Part shown: positions 1 to 11,033 of the stretch, one piece after another
Layout: every line of letters begins with the position of its first letter
How positions within the stretch are numbered: position 1 is the first letter of the stretch
Assembly: GCF_000003605.2 (NCBI RefSeq)
Contig: NW_003145790.1
Coordinates: 436,848 to 500,847 of the forward strand
From: Saccoglossus kowalevskii
Lineage: Eukaryota > Hemichordata > Enteropneusta > Harrimaniidae
Length of the DNA stretch: 64,000 nucleotides
Direction of reading: 5' to 3'
The notes under the pieces: generated by a model
The model's input: only the letters and a program-made list of their open reading frames with translations
The model's database searches: none
What the model was told of the DNA's origin: nothing
Made by a program: the position numbers and the translations under genes

Positions 1-3000
1 TTTGAAATAAAGCTATTTTTTTTAAATCACTTTTGACCAAAAAAGCACATTTTTGTGCTTATTTCAAACTACAGTGTCCATAACAAAAACATACTAACAA
101 AAATTTAGAATTCATACAATAAGCTTTCCAAAAATATATAGTTTTGTGGACAGGGGAGGTCATCTTGGTTTCCTAATTAACTAATTGATATACCTGTCAG
201 GTAAACTACATCTCTACCTTAAGTATTCTGTTCCTAGAATAGGCAAACTACAAGTTTATTAATAATTTGTTTTGCTGGGTATATATCCGTTCTTATATTG
301 AACTTTATATTACGATTCATCCATTTAATACATCGTCAAATCCGCAACGTATTTCAGGAACTTAATGTTTTTTGACATATGGCGATATTGATGTGTTGCA
401 TAAACAGATCCATCTCTATCGAAGTTATATCATGTTGCGTATATATATATATATATATATATAATATGAAGAATCGCCGGAATTACGGGGATTGGGGATT
501 GCATTAAAACTTCTCTGGTCTTAATAAGTGAAGTGGAAACACGACCAGCATGCACTGCGAATACTGTATTACGATTATGAAGAGTATAGGTTGCTTTTTT
601 TGTTACAAATACATACGTTGTACATGGAATGGCGACAACTCGATAATAACATCAGCCTGAGTGATTGTGCGTGGGTTTTCAAATCCCCTCACGGATTAAG
701 GTAGGGGAAACCTTACAATCACCGGTCTCAAATATTCATGTGTGTTTTGTTCTCCAAGAATAAATTGCATTGCCCTTATGAACGTTTGCGATTATGCTCC
801 CGCTTAATTTGCTGTTACAGAGTGGGAAGTAGTTTTCCTTGAAAAGTAAAATTCGTTTCTATCAGACTATAGAAAGGTATTTACGATTTATTGAAAAACA
901 CGTCGCTCAAGTCGGCGCTTCTCTTGCGTTACGCATGGTAATATGGTGACCACCCTCTGCTTCAGATAGAACGTGGTGTTCTGTCGTGCTGTGATTCGTC
1001 ATCATTGTGTATAGATAGTATTTCGTTATTTATTCGTTCCATCTTGCATGTGAAAGACACAGTTAAAACGCCCCCTCCCCCATAAAACTCAACAAGCACG
1101 ATTGTTTTGTAAGCAATTTCCTGTAGCAGTGTATTACTATGTGATTATTGTCCCCAACGTGGTTAGTTAACTCCAAGAGTAGCGCACTATCTTTGGGACA
1201 GACGGCCAGGCCATTGTCACCCCCCAAACCACATGTTCGTAATATACTGTACACCAACGGTGCGTGTCAGTATGGCTGCCTTAGTTCGACTCAAACGATC
1301 GAGAAGCTGTTATTTAATTTATTTCCCTGTAAAATTGCGTGTGCTTGTTCTACATGTCATACAAGGATGTGTTTACATCATAACAGTGGCGATACCGTTC
1401 TCAAATGTTCTTTTTTCGCGTTTTGTCTGCCATGGGAAATATCTGAACGATCTGCCTGTCTGATGCGAGTCGCTGGCAAACAAACACCGACACAAATCGG
1501 CATGGAGATTAGCAGACACAGACACGAATTATGCATTCCCGGGAACCAGCTCGGTTTCAAATATACTACAATCACAATAGAATGCACACATAGAAATCAA
1601 TAAAACAACAATGCCCAATGACTCTATGATGTAATCTATGATACTACGAGTATCGTGTTCCTAAGACGTGCAGGTATCATTGCAGGCAGAACGAGGATGC
1701 ATTTATGCAAGCTTTACGGTTACCATTCCCCGTGGTAGCCGTAAATGATTTCTGATAATAGCCATCGAACAACCAATCAACAATTCTAGAAGCAGCCGTT
1801 ACCATGACAACGTAGTACTTGAACACGAAATGTAACATACGCTTAAGAGCCAACGAGCCTAATCATGTGGCGTCAAATAGAACCGTTTGCAGAGACTCGA
1901 TTTCTCGTACAATTTCGTTTTGGGGTGAGAATAATAAATCTAATAGCACTTCTGCCTCGGTTGATATATTGGTTCATCCCTTAATCCAATATAGTGCTAT
2001 GAATATATGTTCACCATTTGTTTTACAGAAAAACGAATTTACAGGTGTCCAACTCATACTACTTTTTCAGTTTCAGAAAATTAAGCTAGTATTTTGAATA
2101 CCCTATAGATTCTGAAAAAGAAAAACATTGCTACTTGTAGCCGCCAGTGTTGCGTTCGAACGTTTATGAAATATACAGAGGTTTCTCACTGTGTTTTTTT
2201 ATTCAATCGAAAGCTTTTTGATGAAATGTTGGATTTAATCGGTCGGATGACTACACAGACGGGGCGAGGTGTAAATACGACTAAAGTCGCACTTGAAATG
2301 CATCCCCGTGGGTCCATTAAACTGCACTTGACAGTGCAAGGACGTCGTGTTATTACAACGTCGGTTAAAATGCTCTTTGTTATTTCTTATGCATACAAAT
2401 ACGTGCGACCCAATTTCCTTGATGGCTGTGTCGTGAGGATCCTGCAAGAGAATTAGGCAGTATTCACGCAGATGTAATTCAACAAGAACGAGTCACAGTC
2501 GTCGAGTGATATATTGTGTTTTCTACGGTGGATATCGATCCAATCAGACAACGGTAGACACTAAATCACTGTCACATGGATACCAACTGCCGCCGCGCGT
2601 CGTGCACGTGTTCGTGTGCGATAATCGTTGTCGATTTCTGATTCCTGATAAGTAGTTATATTCATTTGGTTTATTAATTCAAAAAATCTTGCGAATAAGG
2701 ATCTAACAATCAGATTCCGTCTTACCATGCATACTGGTTTTGTAATGCATTTTACTGAATACAATTATTTTCAATCGTATTCTGACACTACATTAAAGAA
2801 AACTAATAGGCAATGCAACTTAACTATCACGATATTCTGATTTTTATTTATTTATTTATTGATTTTTTTTCCAGTTATGCATTTAATTAATTTAAAAACT
2901 TAATGAGATCTGCCACGTTCATAACTCATAGGTTTGCCGAGTTCTGGCACAATCTAGCTCACAACAAAGCAAATTCAATGTTTTGTACAGTAGAAAATAT

Positions 3001-3565
3001 ATGTATGCAGCGTATAGTAAAGACGATGTCACCTAATAATCAGCCGTTTATTTGGTATGTTTTCCAATCAAATTAATTGCATACCACATGGCCTACAACA
3101 CACCATCCGCAAACATTGTTCGTTTCATACGTGTACTATAAATATAACTGCACACACTCTCTTAAAGTTGGTAATTAGAATGTGGTTCATTTAAAAACAG
3201 CCTCGTTTGGGTCATTTTGACTGATGATGCTTGTTAAATTTAAAATTAACGGATTATTCATCGTCTACAACAAATTATACAAACCATATAGCATGTCGTT
3301 AAGTGGAATAGCTGCTCCATATTATTCGGCGACAATTGCATTTCTTTTTCAGGTAGGAGCTGTGTCACCCGTCTCTCAATTGTGTACTAGTATTTTACAA
3401 TTGCTGACGTTGGATTTGTTTGGCTACGTGACAGGCTGACTTCTTGGCGTAATTGGGATTTTGTAATTATGACTGCGGTCGCTATAATAACTACTTGATG
3501 GTTACGGCGTATAATAATCTGTTGACGTGGCATTATGTGTAAGGTCAATTGTATGATTACGAAAT
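1..3565. other. Non-coding, AT-rich
   Basis: No gene recognised. A frame of 151 codons (1148-1603) has no ATG at its start and no recognisable domain. A short inverted pair, gtgattgt/acaatcac, lies near 660-722. Confidence 0.6.
440..463. repeat. (AT)n microsatellite
   Basis: About twelve AT units. Confidence 0.95.
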
Positions 3566-3625
3566 TGTGAGGCGGCCTGACAGGACACCTGCGCACGCGC
3601 GGTGATTCAGTCCTTAATGACGATG
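3566..3625 (+). mobile_element. Family 2 MITE, left-end fragment
   Basis: The sequence cacctgcgcacgcgcggtga then ttcagtccttaatgacgatg and acaacacac aligns with the left third of the 29.4-kb copy (cctgcgcacgcgcgagaatt, gagtccc, gacgataacaacgc). The outer TIR is poorly preserved and no right end is visible. Confidence 0.55.
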
Positions 3626-4134
3626 ACAACACACGTAAATATTTATGGCTAGGCGTTTTAAGGTTGCTTTCCTATTTTATATTATAGCCAGAACACCTTC
3701 TACTGAATAATGATATCACCATGAAATGTGATAACATCAGTTGGTATGGCAACAAATCCCGAAATTTTGAAATACTGAAGCTAGTTTGCGTTGAAGGTCG
3801 AGGTGTAATTTTCATTATTGTACTCACTCATGTTAGCAGATTTATCTGAATTCGGTTTCAGAATGTTCATTCTTTCATTATTATACTAGTAGTATTGCAA
3901 TACTTGGAAGTTTGCTCGTAAACATAAGCTTACTCCTTTTGTTGGGATGATTGTGCATTGGACATGGTTGACTGTAATACAAACAGTACAAGAAGGAAGT
4001 GTTAATGGCATTTTAACGGCTTACGTTTTAGTGCACGGAAATGATTTCCAAATGATCGCTCACGTGATCACAAGCAGATTGTGCTCCATCAAGACATAAA
4101 ATGTAGGTTCACCCCTCTGATGAATAAACCTTAG

Positions 4135-4328
4135 ACGCAAATAACCGCTGATATCTCGCAGAGAGCGGGTGAGACACGTGTTCCATTCACCTTGGGTACG
4201 TAATCAATGGAACAGTAGACTTAACGATGGGGAAGACTGGAACTCTATTTTAGGGGGGTAAACCAAGTAGCATGGCAAAAAAAAAACGTAGATCTCGCTC
4301 GCGACGAGATCTCGGCGGCCATTTTCGT
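4135..4328. mobile_element. Family 3 MITE with hairpin-bearing TIRs
   Basis: The left end acgcaaataaccgctgatat then ctcgcagagagcgggtgaga is the inverted counterpart of the right end gatctcgctcgcgacgagat then ctcggcggccattttcgt. Each TIR contains its own short stem (gatctcg..cgagatc on the right). The element is 194 bp, with a filler interior and no reading frame. The same TIR recurs near 61.4 and 62.8 kb. No target-site duplication is clear. Confidence 0.6.
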
Positions 4329-4900
4329 ACGAGGCATATTACATGCCCGGGATATGCCGTATTTTAACCGTCCTGTAATTCAATGCTATATAAAAACTGT
4401 TTTATTTATTCTGAGTTATATTGATGTGTTCAACCTGAAAAGCAGTACAAAGCGGAAACCAAAATAATTTCTCCCATAGAATACTCGTTGTCAATGGTTA
4501 ATCTGAAAGGAAAAGGTGATCTTTGTAAAGTGATTTCCCTCAATTACAGTTCTAGGAATTCTCAATATCATTCACAACAGATCCATTTACTATCGTAAAA
4601 AGTGTTTCTTTAACCTTGTGAAAGTCAAAGTCAACATTGTGACCTTTAACGCACAATTTAAGAACACATTCTAAACATAAGTGACCACGCTCTATAGCCA
4701 ATTTGAACGGCATTCAAAAATGACAGCGCCGTGTAATATTGCACATTTTGGCAAACAATAATAGTATATGGCTTTTTAGCGGTTCAAAAACTAGTGTTAA
4801 AAACAAAAAGCGAAACTTACGAAGACGTATAAAATAGATCACTGTGACTGAAAGTGAGTTGCATTTTAGGGGTTTCGGTAATAAATATGTCTGGCACCTC

Positions 4901-4985
4901 GATATCACTTTTGATGATGCCTGGATATCACTTTTGATGAAGCCTGGATATCACTTTTGATGGTGCCTGGATATTACTACTGACC
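4901..4985. repeat. 23-bp tandem repeat, about 3.5 units
   Basis: The unit gatatcacttttgatgatgc plus ctg recurs with starts at 4901, 4924, 4947 and 4970. The last unit is degraded (atattactactgaccgtgcc). It has no evident function. Confidence 0.9.
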
Positions 4986-7135
4986 GTGCCTAGTTATCTC
5001 TATTGGCTGACTTGCTTAAATAAGTTACAATATTGCAAATGAACCAGACAAGTCGTTTGAACGAGTTGCTAGGCCCTGTTCTTCGTATTATCATATCAAA
5101 TGACATGGCATTTTACCCCAAATAGCAACCATTTAAATAATTCGCATTCAAAGTCACATATAGTTAAAGCAGAGAGTTATTCTCAGTAATTGGAAAATTT
5201 GGCAAATCAGTGTGCTGTGTATTGTTCTTGCCACAATAAGCTCAAATATGGTTTATGCACTCATTTCCGAGAGAATAAAACGAAAAAGGAAAGGAAAATC
5301 TATTTTGATCTTAACACCTGTCGCCGGTAAGGTTTGCAATTAAACACTGTGATTTGTCAAAGCGACTGTTGGTTTACACCGCTCCTTTCATAAGCTTAAA
5401 ACTAGAGCAATAATTTAAATACCACTCGAGTAAAATATAGTCACATGATCTCAGAGTGAACCCCTAACAGTGAGTAGGTCAGGTTCTCTAATACACAGGT
5501 AATTATATATTATATCGGCGAAGTATTTTCGGTACATAAACCGAAAACCCAGTCTAGCGCATGAATTGGACGCTGATTGCAGGTAATATGCCAGCTTAGA
5601 TTCGTCAGGTATTTATTTGGCTTTGTCTTGTGTCCGGGGTCTTGTGTTGCAGTAATGGTAAAACAAGCGTACTTTGGGTGCTTAAGGTGGAATGGCGGTT
5701 CGTTCTCAAAATCTCCCACAAGTCAAGTATTTTATAGACATTTTAAACTTTACTTAGCAATTGGGAACACTTAGGCCGTCGAGAAAACACTTGTCATTAC
5801 AACATAATTATGTGTCTTTGTCAAGTCGGTGTTTTTGGAATCCTTGCATAATTGCGATCAAACTAAACACGACCAGTCATGGAGTATGACAAATACGAAC
5901 ATCAACGTTGAACTAAAAAAAAACGCGACAAACATTCAGGACATATTGTAAAAACATGAAATGTTAATGACAAAATGCGGCAACATCGGTTAATCGACCG
6001 TGGAGTAATAGCGTATTATCAGCGGGCGTTGCCTCCTGTTTGATGTTTTCCCGTAATGCTAGTAGAGGTGGAAAAACATACGATTTTTTGTAACTGCGGT
6101 GTTGTTTTTTGTTGGGTGAATGAAGGCCAGACGTGTACGACATTTGAAGAGAAAGGCGTCAGGTTCTATTTAACGACGTTATTGCAGGTTTTTTGGTGAT
6201 TAGTGTAATATACTAACAATGTGTCGTTTGTAATTTTATCGCAACTGCATCTCCTACGCGTTTTCTGCCCGAGAACAATTCTCTTCACTTCTCTGTATAT
6301 TTTATTTTCATCGAAATGTTCAATTACTATTTATTGCTATGCAAATATGTCAATGGAAGGTTTTGTAGGCTGCTGTGTTCTGTTTCGAGCCTGGCGTTCG
6401 TCTGTCTTTGTACTTGTTAGTCAGGGCGCAGAATAATGATATATGGCACATGTGAAACAACACGAGTCACATGTTGGTTGCTTATCTCGGAGTCTATGTA
6501 TCTATTTAGAATGATTAAATGTTTGTTTTTTTGGTTATAGTTGTATCGTATTCATGAACATTTTTGTCTTTACGCTTTCTTTTTATTTGACGACCTATGC
6601 TCGGCGGATATGTTATTTTCACTTTCAGTTTTTGTTTCATTTCATTATGAAATAAAAAAAAGTGTGTGAGATTGTAAATCAAATGACAGAGGTGCATCAA
6701 GTTGCCGGTAAATATCATTCAAACCTTCTGTGTAAAATCTTATTCCACTGCACGTTACACGTTACAATGTGCTCTTTATTTAATTCCCATGACTTGTCCA
6801 TGTTTTCTTCTTGGGGAAAACAACAATAATTATACAAACACATCGTGAAGAGTCAACAATCAGGAAAGGAAACCCAGAAAGTACACCGACGTACTTCGAA
6901 AATCAGACAATCATACCGTTCTTGTACTGATACATGTTTATGGCAGTACGTAACGTCAGAATATTGTTTAAAATAAAATATTCCATTCCGATCAAATTTA
7001 GGTCAAAGGGTCAGGTTGTGTGCATATAAATATAGATTGTTAAAACCTAAATATATTTGGATTGTTGACGACTATTCAACGTTTGTAGAAACCAGAATGG
7101 CTGAAACAACATGTTCATTAGTGACGTCATCAGCT

Positions 7136-7150
7136 AGCGCCCTCTGGAGG
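7136..7150 (+). promoter_or_regulatory. CTCF-like motif
   Basis: agcgccctctggagg resembles the CTCF core (AGCGCCCCCTGGTGG type). A CRE palindrome lies seven bases upstream (7122-7129). Binding is inferred only from the motif. Confidence 0.3.
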
Positions 7151-7436
7151 CGAAATGACGCAAGACAAAGAGGACGCCAGTCGTCTACTTCCTAGCCTGC
7201 TTTATACCCGATATTTAATTTCGCAGCACATACAAGTTGTTTTCATCGCCAGAATTCATTCATTAATCCAAATTTCATGTACTGAATGACAAAGGCCAGA
7301 CCCCTGCCCCCTTTAATATCGGTTTTTGTCTTTCTATTAGTTGAATTTGCTGGTTCGTATTGTAACGTTGGAAGTAACTTCATGCTATGCCAAGCTATCC
7401 CAACAATGTTATATTTAGGCTAATACAACTGTACTA

Positions 7437-7499
7437 TGTTTGTAAACGAAACGCTATGGCCATCTGACGCATGCGCAGGTGACGACTCCCCCGCTTTAA
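7437..7499 (+). mobile_element. Family 2 MITE, right-end fragment
   Basis: The sequence gtttgtaaacgaaacgctat, ggccatctgacgcatgcgca and ggtgacgactcccccgcttt, ending in TTAA, matches the right third of the full-length family 2 copies. The left two thirds are absent. Confidence 0.7.
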
Positions 7500-8228
7500 G
7501 CTACGGTTATCGGACGTTTACAATAACCCGAACAGGTCATCAACTAACGTTAGCCTCTTCGTTACAGTCCTGTAACTATGAATTCACTGAGAATTTAAGT
7601 GAAATGACCAATTCAGGCATATGATGTAGTAACAAGACTTAGAACGCCAACATTTCAGTCTGTTGAACAATTACACATACATTTAAGATATACAGTCATT
7701 ACAGCTAAGATTCTTTTTGCTAATGACAATAGTACTTCATTATCTTTCTCAATTAGACTAATTCCTTTGAGTGTGGAAACCAGTCATCTGTCCGTAACAT
7801 GTGGAACGTACAATGCACTGTAAAAATTAGTCAGTAATGCATTCAGATGACAATAATGAAATGCTACAATTATTTAGTTGTCTATGTACTTATTTTACTC
7901 AATTTCATATAGTTTGTGATCTGCTGGTGTAATTATTTGTTTTTTATTTTGTGTTAGGTCGTTTTGTCGCAGACCAGTTTTAATAAAATACTAAAAATCT
8001 AAAAATGTATAATAACTAATAATATGACTTACTTATTTTTTTCAATGTGCGTATAGGGTGCAGATAAATAAGTTGTAAACAAATAAATATTTAAAATAAA
8101 TACCTTGACACAATTATGCCCGAGGTCAGTCATAGCTAAGTAGATTTCATTCCATGAATTCATGGCTTCGTGTGTTGTACATGTTTTTCGAGATCCGACT
8201 TGTGCATTACAATTTCGTATTGTTCATT

Positions 8229-8309
8229 TAGGATGGCCTGGTAAGTATCGTATCTTCCTGTAGTGGGGAACTGTTCTCCTTCATCGCGAGTTCGAGTCCA
8301 TCGGCACAT
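8229..8309 (+). repeat. Possible second tRNA-like SINE head
   Basis: ggatggcctggtaagtatcg (A-box-like) is followed about 45 bp later by gcgagttcgagtccatcggc (B-box-like). The T-arm does not form a stem. Apart from the B box it shares little with the 57.2-kb sequence. Confidence 0.25.
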
Positions 8310-8741
8310 ACTGTATGTATGTGTGCCTGTGTTTGCCTGTAAGTTTGTTCTGTGTACGGTACAATATCGCTAAAACAACGAAGAGCTTGTAGTATATACA
8401 TCGTGTGTAATATATCAGAACTACTTTGTGTTACCTTATCCCTTATTAATGGTCATATAAAATGTCGTAAAGATGAGATAATTGAAGGATACATGGTAAT
8501 ATCAGCCCGATATCTCAGACGATATAGCCTATCGGGTATTCTAATTCAATTAATTACGCTTGAAACATTACGATGACATTGATATGCGACATGAAGATAT
8601 ACGTAATGTCAGATTTCACTCAATTACTGCATTCAGATGTCGGGACATCGCGATGTAATCTTATAAAAAATGTTGAACCAGTTAAACCAATTTACGTTTC
8701 ACTTTTTACGGCAGTTTTGGCAAAGATGATATCTATCAGTC

Positions 8742-8965
8742 TTAAAGGGCGGTGGTCGTAGCGCCGATATTTGTGCTGATAAACCTTGATTTTCCCATAA
8801 TCCAATGCGCTCTTCTAATGGAGCACGAGTATGATACCTTCAAATCACCGAACAAATTACCTAGATAAAGCTTGGTAACGTCTCAGTCTTTATCCGTTGC
8901 TCTGCGCAACTGTTATTGTCGCCATATGTGTTCCTATGCGTAGCGCGACGACCACAAAGTTTGAA
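8742..8965 (-). mobile_element. Family 1 MITE, degraded copy
   Basis: The left end, cttaaagggcggtggtcgta, is intact. The right end has decayed after gcgcgacgaccac. The internal blocks ccataatccaatgcgctctt and aaagcttggtaacgtc match the other copies. A deletion removes the central CGG-rich block and the palindromes inside both TIRs, leaving 224 bp. TTAA is visible only on the left. This is probably one of the older copies. Confidence 0.75.
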
Positions 8966-10745
8966 TAACAAACAATAAACGTGAAGTTTGGGTTGAACAA
9001 CATATGCGTTACCAGCTTTTTCTCACACATGTGTGATCCAATTCAGTTCAGATTTGGTACAGAGACAGGAATTGATGGTGTACAGATGCATATCAAGTTA
9101 TTTTGTGATTGAATAAATTTTGAGTGGTTGGCGGTCATTTTTGTCTCCAAAAATCCATAAAAGTTGTTCAAAGTTGGTACACCGCGTTATATGTTGATTA
9201 AGTTATTTATTTGGCTTTTCTGAGACAATTTATATTTGTTTTACCCCATCCCTCCTAAAATTGTTCCACATCAATTCTGAACAATTAATAACGGAACTTT
9301 AGTACAGCTCATAATGAATAAATTCACTCTGCACAAACCCAGTTCAATATCAGTTTTAAATTGTTTTCTGGGCGGGGGCTATGACATGTCATGTCATGTC
9401 TTGTTATACGATCTATCACTGTTATTTTGAATACATTTCCATAGTATTTATTCTTTATGATTATTTTCCCATTAATTATCAATCGCTCGAGTGCTTACAA
9501 TAATCGTTAGTGACAGTCATTAAATTATGGCTGCCAATCGCTTTGCAGAACATATATGCAGGTTGAAGTAATCAACGTGAATAACGCCTTGATGAGAAGA
9601 TTGAAATTAACACAAAATTAACACGTCGAATCGAATCAATATACACCCAGTATCAAGTACGTTCTTTCGGACCCCACAAGTAAAGTATTCGATAAATAAC
9701 GGTTTAGTTGTCATCTTTCCATATAAAAGTTGTGTAACTCAAGCTTGTGTACTTTTATACGTTCTGACATTTCACATTAGGATCAGGGGGAAATTGCAAC
9801 TTAGAAAAAAAAACATAATATTACGCTTCCCGGAAAGCTTTTAGATCTGTAGATAACTCTAGAATGCCGAGTCGTAAAGTACTGAAGATACTTTTAAGAT
9901 GACAAGTAAAATGCCTGATTTACTGGGCATGGAATGGCCATTAAAATGTGTGGACTCTGACAAATCGAAAAATACAGAGGCTTAATGTCGCATTATAGGG
10001 ATTCAGTTTGTATTTACTCTATTTGTTTGAATAGTCGTAAAGCGGCTTTTACTGTTCTAGAGACGTGACAACTGAATTAGAAGCATCATGACCCTGTTTT
10101 GAATTGCTGGAGTTAAAGTAACCAATATACGATGGAGCATGTTTTGCTTCTGCGTTATCCTCGCGATTGAACGAGTTCCAAGCACGTTGTTATTGTTTTC
10201 GATGAAGAAATTTGTCATTTTAGTTAGTTGTTGTTGTGGATCACAATACAATAGCTCATTTTATTATATTTGTTGATCGAATTTATGGTTTCACGTCTCT
10301 CAGCTGGGACCTGGATTTCTGGGACGCTAATATATTAAGTACATTCACCACATGACAACCTTTTAAGTTAACGTATCACAACTATGAAATGTATCTGTCA
10401 TTTTAAAAAGCGAATTCACTGGGTCGCCTTTTAGGTGTGTTATTATTAGTTTGTTTGTTTTTTTAAACTGAATATAATTATCAGCATATTAATCTGCCAA
10501 TCAATACTTAATTAAATTAATTACCTAATTTTAGAATCATCAAATGAATTTAAAAACAAACCAATAGATAAGTTGAATTTTAAACCCCCAGGGACCTAAT
10601 TAGCGAGATGACTGTAAATCATTGTGTTGTTGTTTCTGTTTCATTTTCTACTGAGAGGTGCACATTTGAAACAGCATCAAAAAAACGCAGCATCATGTAG
10701 AAATATACTATTGCACTGTTTAGAAAGCGGTAAATGTGCGCGTAC
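8966..10745. other. Non-coding, nothing recognised
   Basis: Contains a tiny (catgt)3 repeat near 9384-9404 and two loosely similar ttggtacA segments (9052, 9174), too short to call a repeat. Confidence 0.6.
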
Positions 10746-11033
10746 TTAAAGCGCGGTAGTCGTCGCGCTGCGCATGTACGACATTTGTGTTGATAAACAT
10801 TGATTCTCCCACAATCCAATGCGCTCTTCAAATGGAAATAACAAGTATGAGGTTTGAACTGGGCGCGACTTGTACTGATTACCGCCGGTGACTCCATCGA
10901 TACCTTCCAATAACATGAAAATTACCTAATTAAAGCTTGGAAACGTGTCAGTTCGTAGTCAAAGTCGCCATCTTTGTTTATATGAGACTCATATATCTCG
11001 TACGTGCGCAGCGCGACGACTACCGCGCTTTAA
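10746..11033 (-). mobile_element. Family 1 MITE, full-length copy with matched TIRs
   Basis: This 288-bp element is bounded by TTAA on both sides. Its terminal inverted repeats (ttaaagcgcggtagtcgtcg and its complement) agree at 33 of about 34 positions. Several bases that differ from all other copies in the window are shared by both ends. The interior carries AAGATGGCGACT (complement strand) next to CATATAAACA, plus the block around CCAATGCGC seen in every copy. There is no transposase, so it is non-autonomous. The TTAA target site suggests a piggyBac-like mechanism, but the TIR start is not a classical piggyBac one. Confidence 0.85.

Larger units (their letters stand above)
4329..7436. other. 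Non-coding, with 23-bp tandem repeat and one CRE palindrome
   Basis: Apart from the tandem repeat near 4.9 kb, the CRE palindrome TGACGTCA at 7122-7129 and the CTCF-like site beside it, I see only short open frames and homopolymer runs. Confidence 0.6.

Noticed and set aside
1148-1603. 151-codon open frame on the + strand with a cysteine-rich middle
   Set aside because: It begins at TTG, has its first ATG about halfway in, matches no domain I recognise and is about the length expected by chance for the longest frame in 64 kb.
10619-10897. 92-codon minus-strand frame sharing about 45 residues with the frame at 17614-17814
   Set aside because: The similarity follows from both lying in family 1 MITEs. 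Other copies break the frame with indels, so there is no sign of protein-level selection.
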